DNA of 64,000 bases. Origin: Micromonospora sp. U21 (GTDB lineage: Bacteria; Actinomycetota; Actinomycetes; Mycobacteriales; Micromonosporaceae). The number at the start of each line of letters is the position of its first letter. Position 1 is the stretch's first letter. Under the pieces are notes generated by a model. The model was not told the origin of the DNA, did not search any database, and saw only the letters and a list, made by a program, of their open reading frames with translations. A program made the translations under genes and the position numbers. The DNA lies in contig NZ_JAGPYK010000003.1 in assembly GCF_018070045.1 (NCBI RefSeq), positions 1-64,000 on the forward strand, in the 5' to 3' direction. Positions 24,658-32,423 of this stretch are shown here, piece by piece.

Positions 24658-27267
24658 GTGACGTCATCCCGATGCCGCCTCCTGCTGGCCGCGGCGACCA
24701 CCCTGGCCCTCACCGGCGCGGGCGCCGGCGCGGCCCACGCCGACCCACCACCGGACGCCCCCGAGCAGATCGACAACGGCGACTTCAGCGCCGGCGTGAG
24801 CCCCTGGTTCTCCTACGGCACCGGCGCGCTCGCGGTGACCGGCGGCCGGCTCTGCACCACCGTCCCCGGCGGGCTGGCCAACCCGTGGGACGCCGGAATC
24901 GGCCAGGACGGCGTGCCGCTGGTCGCCGGCGCCGAATACACCCTCGGCTTCGCCGTATCCGCCACTCCCGGCGCCGCGGTCAAGGCCGTCCTCCAGCTCG
25001 GCAGCGCCCCGTACACCACGTACGCCGCCGTGGACGCCACCGCCACCGACACCGCCCAACGGGTCGAGCAGACCTTCACCGTCCCGGACGACAACCCCGG
25101 CGCCCAGCTGATCTTCCAGGTCGGCGGCGCCGCCGAGACGCAGACCGTCTGCCTGGACGACGTCTCGCTGCGCGGCGGTGAGCCGCCCGAGCCGTACGAG
25201 CCGGACACCGGGCCACGGGTGCGGATCAACCAGGTCGGCTACCTGCCCGGCGGGCCGAAGAACGCCACCGTGGTCACCGAGGCCACCGAGCCGCTGCCCT
25301 GGCAGCTACGCTCGGCCGCCGGCACGGTCCTGGCCAGCGGCACCACCACCGCACGCGGCGTGGACGCCGCCTCCGGGCAGAACGTGCACACGGCCGACTT
25401 CTCCGGATACCGCACACCGGGCAGCGGGCTGACGCTCACCGTGGACGGTGAGACCAGCCACCCGTTCGACATCTCGGGCACCCTCTACGACCGGCTGCGC
25501 GCCGACTCGCTCCAGTTCTTCTACGCCCAGCGCAGCGGCATCGCCATCGACGGCCACCTGATCGGCGACGAGTACGCACGGCCGGCCGGCCACCTCGGGG
25601 TGGCGCCCAACCAGGGTGACACCACCGTGCCCTGCCAGCCAGGCGTCTGCGACTACTCGCTGGATGTGCGCGGCGGGTGGTACGACGCGGGCGACCACGG
25701 CAAGTACGTGGTCAACGGCGGAATCGCCACCTACCAGCTGCTGAACACCTTCGAGCGGACCAGGACCGCGGTCACGGCGGGCGGCGGCGCCGGTCTCGCC
25801 GACGGCACGCTGCGGGTGCCCGAGCGCGGCAACGGCGTGCCGGACATCCTCGACGAGGCCCGCTGGGAGCTGGAATTCCTGCTGCGCATGCAGGTGCCGG
25901 CGGGCAAGCCGCTGGCCGGAATGGTCCACCACAAGATCCACGACCGGAACTGGACCGGGCTGCCGCTCGCCCCGCACGACGACCCGCAGCCCCGCGAGCT
26001 GCACCCGCCGTCCACCGCGGCCACCCTCAACCTGGCGGCCACCGCCGCCCAGTGCGCACGGCTCTACGCCCCCTACGACGCGGCGTTCGCGGCCCGCTGC
26101 GCCACCGCCGCGGCGACCGCCTACACCGCGGCCAAGGCGCACCCCGCGGTGTACGCCAGCCCCAGCGACAGCACCGGCGGCGGCGCGTACGACGACACGA
26201 CCGTCACCGACGAGTTCTACTGGGCGGCGGTCGAGCTGTACCTGAGCACCGGCGCGCAGGCGTACCTGACCGACCTGACCGCCTCGCCGCACCACGCCGG
26301 GGACGTGTTCACCCCGCAGGGATTCGGCTGGCAGGGCACCGCCGCGCTCGGCCGGCTGGACCTGGCCACCGTGCCCAACGGGCTGCCCGCCGCCGAGCTG
26401 ACCCGGATCCGCGCCTCGGTCACCGCCGCCGCCGACGCGTACCTCGCCGAGCTGCGCGGGCAGGCGTACGGGCTGCCGATGCCCGGGGACGAAACCAGCT
26501 ACTTCTGGGGCGCCAACAGCAACATCATCAACAACGCGGTCGTGCTGGCCACCGCCTTCGACCTGACCCGCGACGCCGCCTACCGCGACGGCGCCGTGCA
26601 GGCGATGGACTACATCTTCGGCCGCAACGCGCTGAACATCTCGTACGTCACAGGGTGGGGCGAGCACGCGGCGCAGAACCAGCACAGCCGGATCTTCGGC
26701 CACCAGCTCGACCCGAACCTGCCCCGCCCGCCCGCCGGCTCCCTCGCCGGCGGCGCGAACGCCGCACTCCAGGACCCGTTCGCGGCGCGACTGCTCGCCG
26801 GCTGCAAGCCGATGTTCTGCTACGTCGACGACATCAACTCCTACGCGACCAACGAGGTGGCGATCAACTGGAACTCGGCGCTGGCCTGGATCGCCTCGTT
26901 CCTGGCCGACCAGCGTGACGCCGGCGCGGTGCCGACCACCACCTGCGCGGTCCGCTACACCAACCACGGCACCTGGCACGGCGGCACCGGATTCACCGCA
27001 CAGCTGACCGTGCGCAACACCGGCGCCACGACCGTCAACGGCTGGACCGTGCGGTTCGCATTCACCGGCGACCAGCGGGTGCGCGAGGCATGGCTGGCGA
27101 AGGTCACCCAGTCCGGTGCGACGGTGACCGCGCGCAACGAGTCGCACAATGCCCGGATCGGGCCCGGCGGCACGGTGACGTTCGGCTTCAACGCGACGAC
27201 CGGGGGCGGCGCCAACCCCAACCCGGGCCTGGTCACCGTCAACGGGGTGCCCTGCACCCTCTCCTGA
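24658..27267 (+). CDS. Secreted GH9 endoglucanase with CBM4/9, Ig-like and CBM2 modules
   Basis: An 869-residue exported cellulase. A signal peptide occupies about 1-28 ([20 protein letters not shown], cut after AHA). About 35-165 is a CBM4/9 domain ([15 protein letters not shown]). About 175-265 is the CelD-type Ig-like domain ([15 protein letters not shown]). About 270-750 is the GH9 barrel with catalytic bases in [17 protein letters not shown], the QHSRIFGHQ signature and the acid Glu in [13 protein letters not shown]. The end is a CBM2 ([17 protein letters not shown]). It should cleave beta-1,4-glucan outside the cell. The usual Pro/Thr linker before CBM2 is almost absent. GTG 24658 has GGAAGGA 7 nt upstream. 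It is controlled by a CebR site and ended by a hairpin. Confidence 0.93.
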   Translation: MTSSRCRLLLAAATTLALTGAGAGAAHADPPPDAPEQIDNGDFSAGVSPWFSYGTGALAVTGGRLCTTVPGGLANPWDAGIGQDGVPLVAGAEYTLGFAVSATPGAAVKAVLQLGSAPYTTYAAVDATATDTAQRVEQTFTVPDDNPGAQLIFQVGGAAETQTVCLDDVSLRGGEPPEPYEPDTGPRVRINQVGYLPGGPKNATVVTEATEPLPWQLRSAAGTVLASGTTTARGVDAASGQNVHTADFSGYRTPGSGLTLTVDGETSHPFDISGTLYDRLRADSLQFFYAQRSGIAIDGHLIGDEYARPAGHLGVAPNQGDTTVPCQPGVCDYSLDVRGGWYDAGDHGKYVVNGGIATYQLLNTFERTRTAVTAGGGAGLADGTLRVPERGNGVPDILDEARWELEFLLRMQVPAGKPLAGMVHHKIHDRNWTGLPLAPHDDPQPRELHPPSTAATLNLAATAAQCARLYAPYDAAFAARCATAAATAYTAAKAHPAVYASPSDSTGGGAYDDTTVTDEFYWAAVELYLSTGAQAYLTDLTASPHHAGDVFTPQGFGWQGTAALGRLDLATVPNGLPAAELTRIRASVTAAADAYLAELRGQAYGLPMPGDETSYFWGANSNIINNAVVLATAFDLTRDAAYRDGAVQAMDYIFGRNALNISYVTGWGEHAAQNQHSRIFGHQLDPNLPRPPAGSLAGGANAALQDPFAARLLAGCKPMFCYVDDINSYATNEVAINWNSALAWIASFLADQRDAGAVPTTTCAVRYTNHGTWHGGTGFTAQLTVRNTGATTVNGWTVRFAFTGDQRVREAWLAKVTQSGATVTARNESHNARIGPGGTVTFGFNATTGGGANPNPGLVTVNGVPCTLS

Positions 27268-27276
27268 CCCCGACTC

Positions 27277-27307
27277 CTGGTGGCCGTCCGCTGTGGGCGG
27301 CCACCAG
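27277..27307. terminator. Terminator of the GH9 gene
   Basis: CTGGTGGCCG pairs perfectly with CGGCCACCAG, and the stem extends inward by three more pairs including one wobble. It begins 10 bp after the stop codon. Confidence 0.65.
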
Positions 27308-27565
27308 CGGGCCTCGGGCCGCCGGCGGTCGTCGTGTCTTCCGGCTCGGAACGTCGGGTGTGGACGGCGATGCCGGCAGGGACGCGGGCCGCGCTCCACC
27401 GACGAATACCCCGGAACCACGGCCGGGGCTGCGCCTTCCCGTGCTGCGACCGCCGCGCTGGTACGACGCCCATCACACCCAGCACTGGGCGTCACCGTAG
27501 CGCCGGCCAGGGGCGATGTGACCGACCTCGCGTCGTTCGGGACCGCAGGCTCCGCTCAGCCTGCC

Positions 27566-27571
27566 TAGCGT
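27566..27571 (+). promoter_or_regulatory. -10 box of a leaderless small-peptide gene
   Basis: TAGCGT lies 7 nt before ATG 27579. The same box and spacing precede sdhC in this window (TAGCGT, 7 nt, GTG 59293), so transcription probably starts at the ATG. Confidence 0.55.
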
Positions 27572-27578
27572 CGGCACC

Positions 27579-27671
27579 ATGACTGCCAACGGGGACATGG
27601 ACTTCGATCTGGACACCGAAAGCGTTGAGCTGACCATGGCGGTCCCGGCCACCCCGCCCTGCCGGCGCTGA
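27579..27671 (+). CDS. 30-residue FxLD-type (lanthipeptide-like) precursor peptide
   Basis: A very short gene starting at ATG 27579 and ending with TGA 27669-27671. The peptide begins MTANGDMDFDLDTESVEL, continues TMAVPATPPC and ends Arg-Arg. The FDLD motif in an acidic leader followed by an alternating Val/Glu/Leu stretch matches the leader style of FxLD-family lanthipeptide precursors. The part after the leader is only about 10 residues with two Thr and one Cys, much shorter than typical FxLD cores. No lanthionine synthetase or FxLD methyltransferase gene lies nearby. Its TGA overlaps the ATG of the next gene (TGATG), so translation is coupled to the MFS protein. It may be a degenerate or minimal precursor, or an upstream regulatory peptide. 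Confidence 0.5.
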   Translation: MTANGDMDFDLDTESVELTMAVPATPPCRR

Positions 27672-29434
27672 TGCGGGGTATGTCGCCGCTTCCCCCGTCC
27701 GGGCGGCTGCGCACCCTTTCCCTCGCCACCCTGGCGAACTCCGTCGGCGCGGGGCTGTGGCTGACCGGCGCGGCTCTCTACCTCACCCGGGTCGTGGGAC
27801 TCTCCGCTGTCCAGGTGGGCGTCGGGCTCAGCGTCGCCGGGCTGGTCGGGCTGACCGCCAGCGTGCCGCTGGGCGGGCTGGCGGACCGGCGCGACCCGCG
27901 AACGCTGCGAGCCGTCCTGCAAGTGCTCCAGGCGGCGGTTGCCGTGGCGTACCTGCTGGTCGGCTCGTTCCCGGTGTTCCTGGTCGTCGCGGTGCTCGAG
28001 CTGCTGTTGACCTCTGGCAATCTCGCGGTCCGCGCCGCGCTGGTCGCCGCCGTCGCCGGCCCGCAGGGGCGGGTGCACGCCTTCGCCACGCTGCGGGCGG
28101 TGGCGAACCTGGGCATCGCGCTCGGTGCGGGGCTGGCTGGGTTCGCGCTGGCCGCCGACACGCATCTGGCGTACCAAATCCTGGTGGCAGGCAACGCGGC
28201 CAGCTATCTGGTGTCGGCGGCGCTGCTGTCGCGGCTGCCGGCCTTCCCGCCGCCCCCGCATCCCGCGACGGCCGCTGCTCTCCGCCGGGGTCGTCCGCTG
28301 CACGACGGCCGGTTCCTCGCGGTGAGCGGTGCGTCGGCGGTGCTCAGCCTCCACCAGACGGTACTAACGCTGGTGGTGCCGCTCTGGGCGGTGACCCTGG
28401 TCGGGGCGCCCCCGCCCGTCGTGTCGGCTGTGCTGCTGACCAACACGCTGCTCACCGTACTGCTGGCGGTGCGGCTGAGCCGGGGCGCGGACGCCGCGGC
28501 CCCGGCGGCCCGGAAGATGCGCCGGGGCGGCCTGATGCTGGCCGCCGCGATGGCGCTGTACGCGGCCACCGCCACCCTGCCCAGAGCTTCGGCGGTCACG
28601 CTGTTGCTGGTCGCCACCGTCGTCTACACCGTCGGCGATCTGTGGCACAGCACCGCCGGGGCCGGTCTCGCCTACGATCTCGCTCCGCCCGACGCGGTCG
28701 GCGCGTACCAGGGTGCCGACGGGATGCTCGCCGGTCTGGCCCGCGCCGTCGCCCCGGCCCTGCTGACGCTCGTAGTGCTCGACGGGGGCGTGCCCGGTTG
28801 GCTGGCCGTCGGCGGCCTCTTCGCCGTGGTGGGCCTGGCCATCCCGACGCTGACCCGGTGGGCGTTGGCCATCCGCCCGGGGTGTAGCAGCATGGTGGGC
28901 ATGACCGACCAGCAGAGCATCACCATTCGCCCCGGTGGTCCCGCCGACGCCGCGACCGTGCTGCGGCTGCTCGACGGCGCTACCGCCTGGCTGGCGGCGC
29001 GCGGCCGGACCGGTCAGTGGGGCACCGAGCCGGCGTCGACGGATCCGCGCCGGATCGCCCAGGCCGACGGCTGGGCCTCGGGCGGCGGCCTGCACCTGGC
29101 AATGCGCGACGACCGCCCGGTCGGCGCCCTGGTGGTCGGCGCCGCGAACGACGACGTGCCCCCGGCAACCGAGCCGGAACTCTACGTGCGGCTGTTGGTC
29201 ACCGACCGGGAGCACGCAGGCCTGGGGATCGGGGCGCGGCTGCTGGAACACGCCGCGGAACTTGCCCGGTCGCGAGGGCTGGGGCTGCTCCGGGTGGACT
29301 GCTACGGCGGCGACGATCGGGCGCTGGTTAGCTTCTATGAGCGCTGCGGCTTCACCGCCACCGACTCGTTCACTGTCGCGCGACCGGGACGCGACCCGTG
29401 GCCCGGGCAGCTCCTCGTCCGTCGGCTCGGCTGA
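27671..29434 (+). CDS. MFS transporter fused to a GNAT acetyltransferase
   Basis: One open frame of 587 codons joins two domains. Residues 1-405 are an MFS protein with about 12 helices (LANSVGAGLWLTGAALYLT, VGLTASVPLGGLADRRDPRT). Residues about 411-587 are a GNAT domain (ITIRPGGPADAATVLRLLDG, YVRLLVTDREHAGLGIGARL, GLLRVDCYGGDD, FYERCGFTATD). The two meet at RWALAIRPGCSSMVGMTD with no linker. ATG 28901, residue 411, is the natural start of a separate GNAT gene, so either a stop codon has been lost or the GNAT part is also made from this internal start. The MFS start overlaps the FxLD-like gene. It probably exports a small product; substrate unknown. Confidence 0.8.
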   Translation: MRGMSPLPPSGRLRTLSLATLANSVGAGLWLTGAALYLTRVVGLSAVQVGVGLSVAGLVGLTASVPLGGLADRRDPRTLRAVLQVLQAAVAVAYLLVGSFPVFLVVAVLELLLTSGNLAVRAALVAAVAGPQGRVHAFATLRAVANLGIALGAGLAGFALAADTHLAYQILVAGNAASYLVSAALLSRLPAFPPPPHPATAAALRRGRPLHDGRFLAVSGASAVLSLHQTVLTLVVPLWAVTLVGAPPPVVSAVLLTNTLLTVLLAVRLSRGADAAAPAARKMRRGGLMLAAAMALYAATATLPRASAVTLLLVATVVYTVGDLWHSTAGAGLAYDLAPPDAVGAYQGADGMLAGLARAVAPALLTLVVLDGGVPGWLAVGGLFAVVGLAIPTLTRWALAIRPGCSSMVGMTDQQSITIRPGGPADAATVLRLLDGATAWLAARGRTGQWGTEPASTDPRRIAQADGWASGGGLHLAMRDDRPVGALVVGAANDDVPPATEPELYVRLLVTDREHAGLGIGARLLEHAAELARSRGLGLLRVDCYGGDDRALVSFYERCGFTATDSFTVARPGRDPWPGQLLVRRLG

Positions 29435-29448
29435 GTGCTCGCCCCGAC

Positions 29449-29488
29449 GCTGACGGCCGGGCCGTTTCCAGTCGTCGGGCCCGTCAGC
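29449..29488. terminator. Hairpin at the convergent gene ends
   Basis: GCTGACGG and CCGTCAGC form an 8-bp stem with further GC pairs inside. It sits between the GNAT stop and the end of the zinc-finger gene, overlapping the last codon of the latter. Confidence 0.45.
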
Positions 29489-29741
29489 CGATCTCCTCGT
29501 CCACGTAACACCAGCGCCAGGCCTCGCCCGGCTGCACGGAGCGGATCACCGGGTGGCCACTGGACTCGAAGTGCTTCGTCGCGTGCTGATACGGCGACGA
29601 GTCGCAGCAGCCGACGTGCCCGCAGGTCAGACAGGCCCGCAGGTGCACCCAGTCGGCGTTGCCGATGACGACGCAGTCCGGGCACTCCTCGGTGGTGCGC
29701 GGCTCCACCGCACCCGTCTCGGTCAGGTGCTGACAGCTCAC
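29484..29741 (-). CDS. UBP-type zinc finger protein
   Basis: An 85-residue protein consisting of one zf-UBP domain: CQHL at the N-terminus, CPDCVV, then RACLTCGHVGCCDSSPYQHA and SGHPVIRSVQPGEAWRWCY. The Cys/His set for three zinc ions is complete. In eukaryotes this domain binds free ubiquitin C-termini. Bacterial stand-alone versions are common in actinobacteria and lack a known role. Its start overlaps the stop of the antiporter gene (ATGA), so it is translationally coupled to it; zf-UBP domains are often seen as partners or C-terminal fusions of such NhaP-type antiporters. Confidence 0.85.
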   Translation of the reverse strand: MSCQHLTETGAVEPRTTEECPDCVVIGNADWVHLRACLTCGHVGCCDSSPYQHATKHFESSGHPVIRSVQPGEAWRWCYVDEEIG

Positions 29742-31312
29742 TTCTCGACCTCCTGCCGCAGCAACGACTCCTCCAGGTCCAGGTCACGATAGGCCTGCAC
29801 CAGCACCTCCTCCGGGATCCGACCGGCGTCCCGGGCATCCCGGAAGACGGTCCGCTCGGCGTCGATCATCTCTTGTCGGAGTCGACCGTACGCCTGGGAC
29901 GGGGTTTCCCGCTCGGTGCCGCCGAGCCGTTCCCAGGCCAGGTTGGTGCGGTCCTCCAACAGCCGGCGCAGCCGGTCCACCACCGCCGCCGGCGCGCCTA
30001 CGGCCAGCTCGTCAAGGCGGTCCCGGGCGGCCCGGCTGGCCTGCTGCTGCACCCCGGCGGCCGACAACGCGTCCTGCATCGGGTCGTCCTGCGGCAGCTT
30101 CAGCCGGCGGGCGACGATCGGCAGCGTGGCCCCCTGGCCGACCAGGGTGACCACGATAACCGCGAAGGCCAGCCAGATGAACAGCGCCCTCGGGTACGGC
30201 GCTTCGTCGGCCAGGGTCAGCGGCAGGGCCAGCGCGGCGGCCAGGGTCACCACGCCACGCATCCCGGCCCACCCGATGACGATCGGGAACTTCGGCGACG
30301 GGGCCACGTCCCGGCGGCGGATCCGGGGAACCAGCCGGGCCAGGTAGGTGGCGGGGAAGACCCAGACGAACCGGGTGAGGAAGACCGTGGCGAGCACGGC
30401 GAGGGTGATCGCGGTGAGCGAACCGAGCGGCTCGTCGAGGTCCCGCAGCACGTCCGGCAGCTGGAGCCCGACCAGCAGGAAGACCAGTCCTTCCAGCAGG
30501 AAGCGGGCCAGCCGCCAGAACGCGCCGACCTGCAACCGGGAGGCGGCCGAGAGCAGCCGGGGCAGCTTGTGACCGAGCACCAGCCCGGTGACCACCACCG
30601 CCACGACGCCGGAGGCGTGCACCTCCTCGGCGGCGAACACCACCGCGAAGGGAATGATCAACGACAGCGCGTTGTCCAGCAGCGGATCGTTGATCCGCCG
30701 GTGCAGGAAACCGAAGACCAGCGCGCCTAACGCACCGATCAGGATTCCGCCGCCGGCGGACCGCAGCACCTCGATGGCGACGTCGGCGGTGCCGACCGCC
30801 GAGCCGGCGACGGCGAGCGTCGCGACCCGCAGCAGCACCAGCGCCGTCGCGTCGTTGATCAGGCTCTCGCCCTCCAGGATGGTGACCACCCGGCGGGGCA
30901 GCCCGACCCGCCGGGCGACCGCGGTGGCGGCCACCGCGTCCGGTGGCGCGACCACCGCGCCGAGGGCCAGGCAGATCGCGAACGGCACCTGCGGCAGCAG
31001 CAGGTGCAGCACCAGGCCGACCACGAACGCGGTGAACAGCACCAGGCCGACGGCGAGCAGCAGGATCGGCCGGATGTTGTTCTTGAACGCCGGCACCGAG
31101 GTCTCCAGCGCCGCCACGTAGAGCAGCGGCGGCAGGATGCCGACCAGCACCAGTTCCGGCTCGAGGTGGACCTGCGGGAAACCCGGCACGAAGGAGAGCG
31201 CCAGACCGACTACGACCAGCAGGATCGGCGCGAGTAGGCCGAGCCGGCGGGCCAGCGCGGCGCCCAGGGTGGCGATCGCCAGGAAGACGACGACCGGAAA
31301 CAGGCTTTCCAT
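29738..31312 (-). CDS. Na+/H+ antiporter (CPA1, NhaP/TIGR00831 type)
   Basis: A 524-residue membrane protein. Twelve or so helices cover residues 1-415, with the CPA1 signatures LGAVVAPPDAVAATAVAR and TILEGESLINDATALVLL, which carry the ion-binding Asp and Asn-Asp residues, and WAGMRGVVTLAAALALP. Residues about 420-524 are a cytosolic helical tail (RRLLEDRTNLAWERLG). It should exchange Na+ (or K+) for protons. Start ATG 31312 is 8 nt from a TAGGCT box (31326-31321 on the minus strand), so the mRNA is likely leaderless. The downstream zinc-finger gene overlaps by 4 nt. Confidence 0.9.
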   Translation of the reverse strand: MESLFPVVVFLAIATLGAALARRLGLLAPILLVVVGLALSFVPGFPQVHLEPELVLVGILPPLLYVAALETSVPAFKNNIRPILLLAVGLVLFTAFVVGLVLHLLLPQVPFAICLALGAVVAPPDAVAATAVARRVGLPRRVVTILEGESLINDATALVLLRVATLAVAGSAVGTADVAIEVLRSAGGGILIGALGALVFGFLHRRINDPLLDNALSLIIPFAVVFAAEEVHASGVVAVVVTGLVLGHKLPRLLSAASRLQVGAFWRLARFLLEGLVFLLVGLQLPDVLRDLDEPLGSLTAITLAVLATVFLTRFVWVFPATYLARLVPRIRRRDVAPSPKFPIVIGWAGMRGVVTLAAALALPLTLADEAPYPRALFIWLAFAVIVVTLVGQGATLPIVARRLKLPQDDPMQDALSAAGVQQQASRAARDRLDELAVGAPAAVVDRLRRLLEDRTNLAWERLGGTERETPSQAYGRLRQEMIDAERTVFRDARDAGRIPEEVLVQAYRDLDLEESLLRQEVEK

Positions 31313-31350
31313 GGGACAGGAGCCTAGGGGTCCCGCGTGGTGGACCTCGC

Positions 31351-32316
31351 TCAGCGGCCCGGGCGCAGCTTCGGCAGCACCTCGGCGCCGAACGCGTCGA
31401 TGAACCCGCGCTGCTCCTGCCCGACGTGGTGCAGGGCGATCTGGTCGAACCCGAGCTCCACGTACTCTTCCAGCCAGCCCACGTGCCGGCCCAGGTCGGC
31501 CGAGACGTTCACGACCTGCGCGACCCGTTCCGGCGGCACGTCGGCCGAGACCGCGTCGAAGTGCTCCACGGTCTCCAGGTCCCAGCAGACCGGCGGGGCG
31601 AAGACGTTGCTGCGCCACTGGTCGTACGCGAGCGCCTCGGCCTGCGCCTGCTCCGGCGCCCAGCTGACGTGCACCTGCAGGTGCAGCGGGCCGCGCCCGC
31701 CGGCGTCCCGGTACGCGCCGATCATCTCGCGCAGGTGTGCCACCGGCGCGTTCACGGTGATCAGCCCGTCCGCCCACTCGGCGCACCGGCGGGCGGTGGC
31801 CACGCTGACCGCGGCGCCGACCAGCGCGGGCGGCTGCTCGGGCCGGGTCCACAGCCGGGCCCGGTCCACTCGGACCAGGCCGTCGTGGCTGACCTCCTCG
31901 CCGGCCAGCAGCGCCCGGATCACGTCCACGCACTCGCGCAACCGGGCCGCCCGTACGTCCTTGCGCGGCCACGGGTCGCCGGTGATGTGCTCGTTGCTGG
32001 CCTCACCGGTGCCCAGCGCGGCCCAGAACCGGCCCGGGTACATCGCGCCGAGGGTGCCGATCGCCTGCGCGATGATCGCCGGGTGGTAGCGCTGGCCGGG
32101 GGCGTTGACCACGCCGAACGACATGCCGGTGGCCTGCAACGCGGCCCCCAGCCAGGACCAGGCGAAGCCGGATTCGCCCTGCCGGGCGCTCCACGGGGAG
32201 AAGTGGTCGGAGCACATGGCGGCGTCGAAGCCGGCCCGCTCGGCGTGCCGCACCGCCTCCAGCAGGGCGCGAGGGTGGATCTGCTCGTGGGACGCGTGAA
32301 ATCCGAACACCGTCAT
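31351..32316 (-). CDS. LLM-class flavin oxidoreductase, TIGR03885 type
   Basis: A 321-residue TIM-barrel enzyme of the luciferase-like monooxygenase fold. The opening MTVFGFHASHEQIHPRALL and the SDHFSPWSARQGESGFAW, GVVNAPGQRYHPAII and GTGEASNEHITGDPWP segments match the TIGR03885 group, described as probable non-F420 flavin oxidoreductases (FMN more likely than F420). The end GFDQIALHHVGQEQRGFID is also typical. Substrate is unknown. ATG 32316 follows GGAAG with about 7 nt. It is separated from the upstream aldehyde dehydrogenase by a palindromic element. Confidence 0.85.
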   Translation of the reverse strand: MTVFGFHASHEQIHPRALLEAVRHAERAGFDAAMCSDHFSPWSARQGESGFAWSWLGAALQATGMSFGVVNAPGQRYHPAIIAQAIGTLGAMYPGRFWAALGTGEASNEHITGDPWPRKDVRAARLRECVDVIRALLAGEEVSHDGLVRVDRARLWTRPEQPPALVGAAVSVATARRCAEWADGLITVNAPVAHLREMIGAYRDAGGRGPLHLQVHVSWAPEQAQAEALAYDQWRSNVFAPPVCWDLETVEHFDAVSADVPPERVAQVVNVSADLGRHVGWLEEYVELGFDQIALHHVGQEQRGFIDAFGAEVLPKLRPGR

Positions 32317-32356
32317 GGGGCACTTCCTACCCACAACACCACCCACTGATGCGCAC

Positions 32357-32406
32357 AAGGAAGGGCCCCCTGTTAACGTCTCGCGTTGTACAAGGGGCCC
32401 TTCCTA
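32357..32406. repeat. Palindromic intergenic element
   Basis: AAGGAAGGGCCCC is mirrored by GGGGCCCTTCCT, and TGTTAACG by CGTTGTACA, giving a nearly perfect 50-bp hairpin around a short TCTCG centre. It lies 18 bp beyond the aldehyde dehydrogenase stop (leftward gene), so it can also act as its terminator. The AGGAAGGGCCCC / GTTAACG combination is, to my recollection, a recurrent intergenic palindrome in Micromonosporaceae; copy number cannot be checked here. Confidence 0.65.
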
Positions 32407-32423
32407 ACAACTTCGGCGCCCCG

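Larger units (their letters stand above)
27268..27578. other. 311-bp intergenic region after the cellulase
   Basis: The first 40 bp hold the cellulase terminator (27277-27307). The remaining 270 bp show no credible gene on either strand. A TAGCGT box at 27566-27571 near the right end looks like the promoter of the small peptide gene. No CebR site or other strong dyad was seen in the middle. Confidence 0.5.

Noticed and set aside
24556-24658. ATG 24556 as the cellulase start
   Set aside because: It would add 34 residues before the signal peptide and place the CebR operator inside the coding region. GTG 24658 has a good ribosome site and yields a normal signal peptide.
29017-29331. A 104-codon frame within the GNAT part of the MFS-GNAT gene
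   Set aside because: It is an out-of-frame shadow; the GNAT motifs are in the main frame.
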